DNA of 15,513 nucleotides from Clostridiaceae bacterium OM02-2AC (GTDB lineage Bacteria > Bacillota_I > Bacilli_A > Erysipelotrichales > Erysipelotrichaceae). The position numbers and the translations under genes were made by a program. Positions 14,119-15,513 of the stretch are shown here, piece by piece; position 1 is the first letter of the stretch, and each line of letters opens with the position of its first letter. Below the pieces are notes generated by a model. The model saw nothing but the letters and a program-made list of their open reading frames with translations, was not told the DNA's origin and searched no databases. Where the stretch lies: positions 1 through 15,513 of the forward strand of contig QULU01000060.1 of the NCBI GenBank assembly GCA_003481775.1, written 5' to 3'.

Positions 14119-14148
14119 TTGATACTACTATATAGATATAGTTACTAT
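14119..14148 (+). promoter_or_regulatory. Candidate sigma-A promoter for the Replic_Relax gene with internal palindrome
   Basis: TTGATA (14119-14124, five of six to the -35 consensus) and TACTAT (14143-14148, four of six to the -10) are separated by 18 bp. Inside the spacer lies ACTATAT-AG-ATATAGT (14127-14142), a perfect 7-bp inverted repeat that would suit a repressor operator. The region is so AT-rich that chance matches are likely. Confidence 0.35.
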
Positions 14149-14181
14149 TACTCTTATATAACTATTGCAAAGAATAACTAG

Positions 14182-14187
14182 AGGAGG
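14182..14187 (+). promoter_or_regulatory. Ribosome binding site of the Replic_Relax gene
   Basis: AGGAGG lies 8 bp before ATG 14196. It fixes the start of this gene and shows that it is an independently initiated unit after the long intergenic region. Confidence 0.8.
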
Positions 14188-14195
14188 GATCATAG

Positions 14196-15035
14196 ATGGG
14201 ACATAAGAACAAACCAAGAATATTGGACGATGATATTGAACTGATGGTCCGGATCGCGAAACATGGATTTGTGGATATGGACTATATACAATTATTTGCT
14301 TATAAAGGTAGAAAAAAGGATACGATCGAAAGGCGTATTCTACAGTTGGCTCTACATGACTTCTTGATCATAGAACGGACATTCATACCTGCGAACCATA
14401 CAGCAAGTTTCCGGACCGGATACAAGATCGTTACTTTAGGGAAACGAGGCCTCCAGTACATGGAAGATATGGGATATGAGGCCAAGGACAATACAAAAGC
14501 ATTTTTGAGTTACAGTCCTTATTACATGTATCACCAGGTACAAGTGGCCACCGTATGTGATATCATCCAGTCTAAATATGAGGATGGGAATTCAAACTGG
14601 TATGTAGATGAGATACTGAATGAAAAGGAGGCATATCTGGAAGATACTTCTAATCGCCCGGACGCCATCTTGATATTCAAACAGAAGGATAAAACAAAAA
14701 CTTCATCCGTATTGGTATATGTAGAACTAGAAAGATCCTATCCCACACAGACATTAGCTGAAAAAAAGATAAGATCCTATCGTCGTGTCATCCATGAAGA
14801 ACTGCATGCAAAGGCTCTATCTCTCGATGTCATTGACTATCGTGTATTGTTTGTTTGTACTATGCGAAATGCAAAGCGACTCTTAATACAAAAAATACGG
14901 GACAATAAAGACAGGATCGATTTTAACTTATTGGTCACAGGTTATGAGGATGTAACACAGCATCCATTGGATGCCATATATACGCTGCCTTTACATGAAG
15001 AGGGACAATATAAACTCATGGGGCAGCTGCCGTAA
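14196..15035 (+). CDS. Replic_Relax-family (replication-relaxation) protein
   Basis: A 279-residue soluble protein. The N-terminal winged-helix-like region (about 9-90) begins ILDDDIELMVRIAKHGFVD and includes TIERRILQLALHDFLI. The C-terminal nuclease-like half contains MYHQVQVATV (111-120), RPDAILIF (154-161), VYVELERSY (174-182) and EKKIRSYRRV (189-198). The spaced P-D, E-x-E and K elements resemble a PD-(D/E)XK-type core, the usual architecture of Replic_Relax proteins found next to conjugation and plasmid replication genes. These are thought to bind DNA at replication or transfer origins; nuclease activity here is unproven. It begins a second transcription unit after the repeat-rich intergenic region and may bind the repeats there. 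Its codons are more AT-rich than those of the long operon. The stop is followed 12 bp later by the RNase H-like gene. Confidence 0.85.
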   Translation: MGHKNKPRILDDDIELMVRIAKHGFVDMDYIQLFAYKGRKKDTIERRILQLALHDFLIIERTFIPANHTASFRTGYKIVTLGKRGLQYMEDMGYEAKDNTKAFLSYSPYYMYHQVQVATVCDIIQSKYEDGNSNWYVDEILNEKEAYLEDTSNRPDAILIFKQKDKTKTSSVLVYVELERSYPTQTLAEKKIRSYRRVIHEELHAKALSLDVIDYRVLFVCTMRNAKRLLIQKIRDNKDRIDFNLLVTGYEDVTQHPLDAIYTLPLHEEGQYKLMGQLP

Positions 15036-15047
15036 TGAAGAAACTAT

Positions 15048-15513
15048 ATGAACGCTGTTGATAAGTATTATAAAACGAAGCAGGAACTGCTTCAGGAAGG
15101 TTCTTATGCAGTAAAGATATTCTGTGATGCCAGCTTGAAGGATGGTGTCCTCGTCAGTGCGATCTATATCGATGATCATATCCGGATACATACCAAAACG
15201 AAATACCTCAAGGATGTAAAGAATATTCAAAAAGGAGAAGCCTATGCGATCAAGATGGCATTGGATCATATAGCCAAGCATTTTTATAAAGAAGCCGTCA
15301 TATATACAGAGATTGATTCTATCATACATACACATCTATTCAGCGTCGTATTAGGAAAGACAAAGATTCAAGAGATTCCTAAGCAGCTCCGCCCTACTGC
15401 CCGGATGCATCAAAAACTCTGGTCGCAGTTTCGCTATGTGTACCGGATGAATAAAAGGATCGTACTGGAGAAAATAGAAAGCAACAAAAATCCTGCACAT
15501 GCGATTGCTTGTC
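15048..15513 (+). CDS. RNase H-like protein, 3' partial
   Basis: The reading frame starts at ATG 15048 and stays open to the window edge (155 codons seen). The RNase H fold motifs appear in order: IFCDASLKDG (Asp27), KGEAYAIKMALDHI (Glu64), VIYTEIDSI (Asp90) and NKNPAHAIAC near the end (His151). The last matches the N-x-x-A-H/D-x-x-A motif, with His in place of the fourth Asp of RNase HI, as also seen in RVT_3-type RNase H-like proteins. An in-frame stop at 15036-15038 rules out a longer start. The ribosome site is weak, so translation is probably coupled to the Replic_Relax gene 12 bp upstream. A role in removing RNA primers or RNA-DNA hybrids during element DNA processing is possible. The fold call is fairly firm; the substrate is unknown. 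Confidence 0.78.
   Translation, partial: MNAVDKYYKTKQELLQEGSYAVKIFCDASLKDGVLVSAIYIDDHIRIHTKTKYLKDVKNIQKGEAYAIKMALDHIAKHFYKEAVIYTEIDSIIHTHLFSVVLGKTKIQEIPKQLRPTARMHQKLWSQFRYVYRMNKRIVLEKIESNKNPAHAIAC

Larger units (their letters stand above)
13851..14195 (+). other. AT-rich intergenic regulatory region (345 bp)
   Basis: The longest non-coding stretch of the window, visibly more AT-rich than the genes before it. It holds a 12-bp-period repeat (13873-13914), an AT-rich inverted repeat (13991-14011), five CCTTAT-like words (13989-14067), a candidate promoter with an internal palindrome (14119-14148) and a consensus ribosome site (14182-14187). A short frame from ATG 13852 to 14016 (54 codons, four-residue Cys repeats) has no convincing ribosome site. 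I see no convincing intrinsic terminator for the upstream operon and no tRNA. It could contain an origin of transfer or an operator. Confidence 0.6.

Noticed and set aside
15035..15061. Eight-codon frame MKKLYERC starting within the Replic_Relax stop
   Set aside because: Too short to be called a gene; may only help ribosomes reach the ATG at 15048. A one-base frameshift joining it to the RNase H-like protein cannot be excluded but has no direct support.
1..15513. CRISPR array, tRNA or rRNA genes, insertion sequences
   Set aside because: I saw no spaced long repeats, cloverleaf-like segments, transposase frames or terminal inverted repeats.

Overview
This window is the transfer (mating-channel) region of an integrative conjugative element or conjugative plasmid from a Gram-positive, low-to-mid GC bacterium (Bacillota). 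The evidence is a Tn916/pCW3-style set of genes in order on one strand: TcpC, TcpD and TcpE homologues, a VirB4-type ATPase, a VirB6-like polytopic membrane protein of the CD3337/EF1877 type, and a membrane-anchored peptidoglycan hydrolase. A sortase and an LPXTG-like surface protein confirm a monoderm cell wall. The codon style (ATC for Ile, many GATC words) suggests a gut Firmicute, perhaps of the Erysipelotrichia, but that is only an impression.

Region 1 (2-2533) is a surface module: a 5'-truncated class C (pilin-type) sortase, a small two-domain pilin-like protein with signal peptide, pilin motif lysine, E-box and sorting signal, and a membrane-anchored Ig-like protein. Region 2 (2599-9993) is the conjugation core: TcpC, TcpD, TcpE, VirB4, a VirB6-like protein with a roughly 300-residue acidic tail, and a lysozyme/SLT-like plus M23 wall hydrolase. 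Region 3 (10010-13850) holds accessory transfer genes: a membrane-anchored protein of unknown family, an acidic soluble protein, a stand-alone LPD11-like protein, a second HerA/VirD4/VirB4-superfamily ATPase and a small membrane protein.

The thirteen genes from 2 to 13850 overlap or lie within 20 bp of each other. The single exception is a 65-bp gap (2534-2598) that carries a perfect 10-bp-stem hairpin. They read as one long operon whose promoter lies upstream of the window. A 345-bp AT-rich intergenic region (13851-14195) follows, containing three exact 12-bp-spaced TGTGCCG repeats, a cluster of CCTTAT words and a palindrome inside a candidate promoter. Region 4 (14196-15513) then begins a new, more AT-rich unit: a Replic_Relax-family protein and a truncated RNase H-like protein.

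As a system, the VirB4 ATPase, TcpC/D/E and VirB6-like protein would build the envelope channel, the hydrolase would open the wall, and the sortase-pilin pair could provide cell-cell contact. The second ATPase may energise or couple DNA transfer, and the Replic_Relax/RNase H unit may belong to DNA processing or maintenance. No relaxase, integrase, FtsK-like TcpA or recognised replication initiator is in the window.
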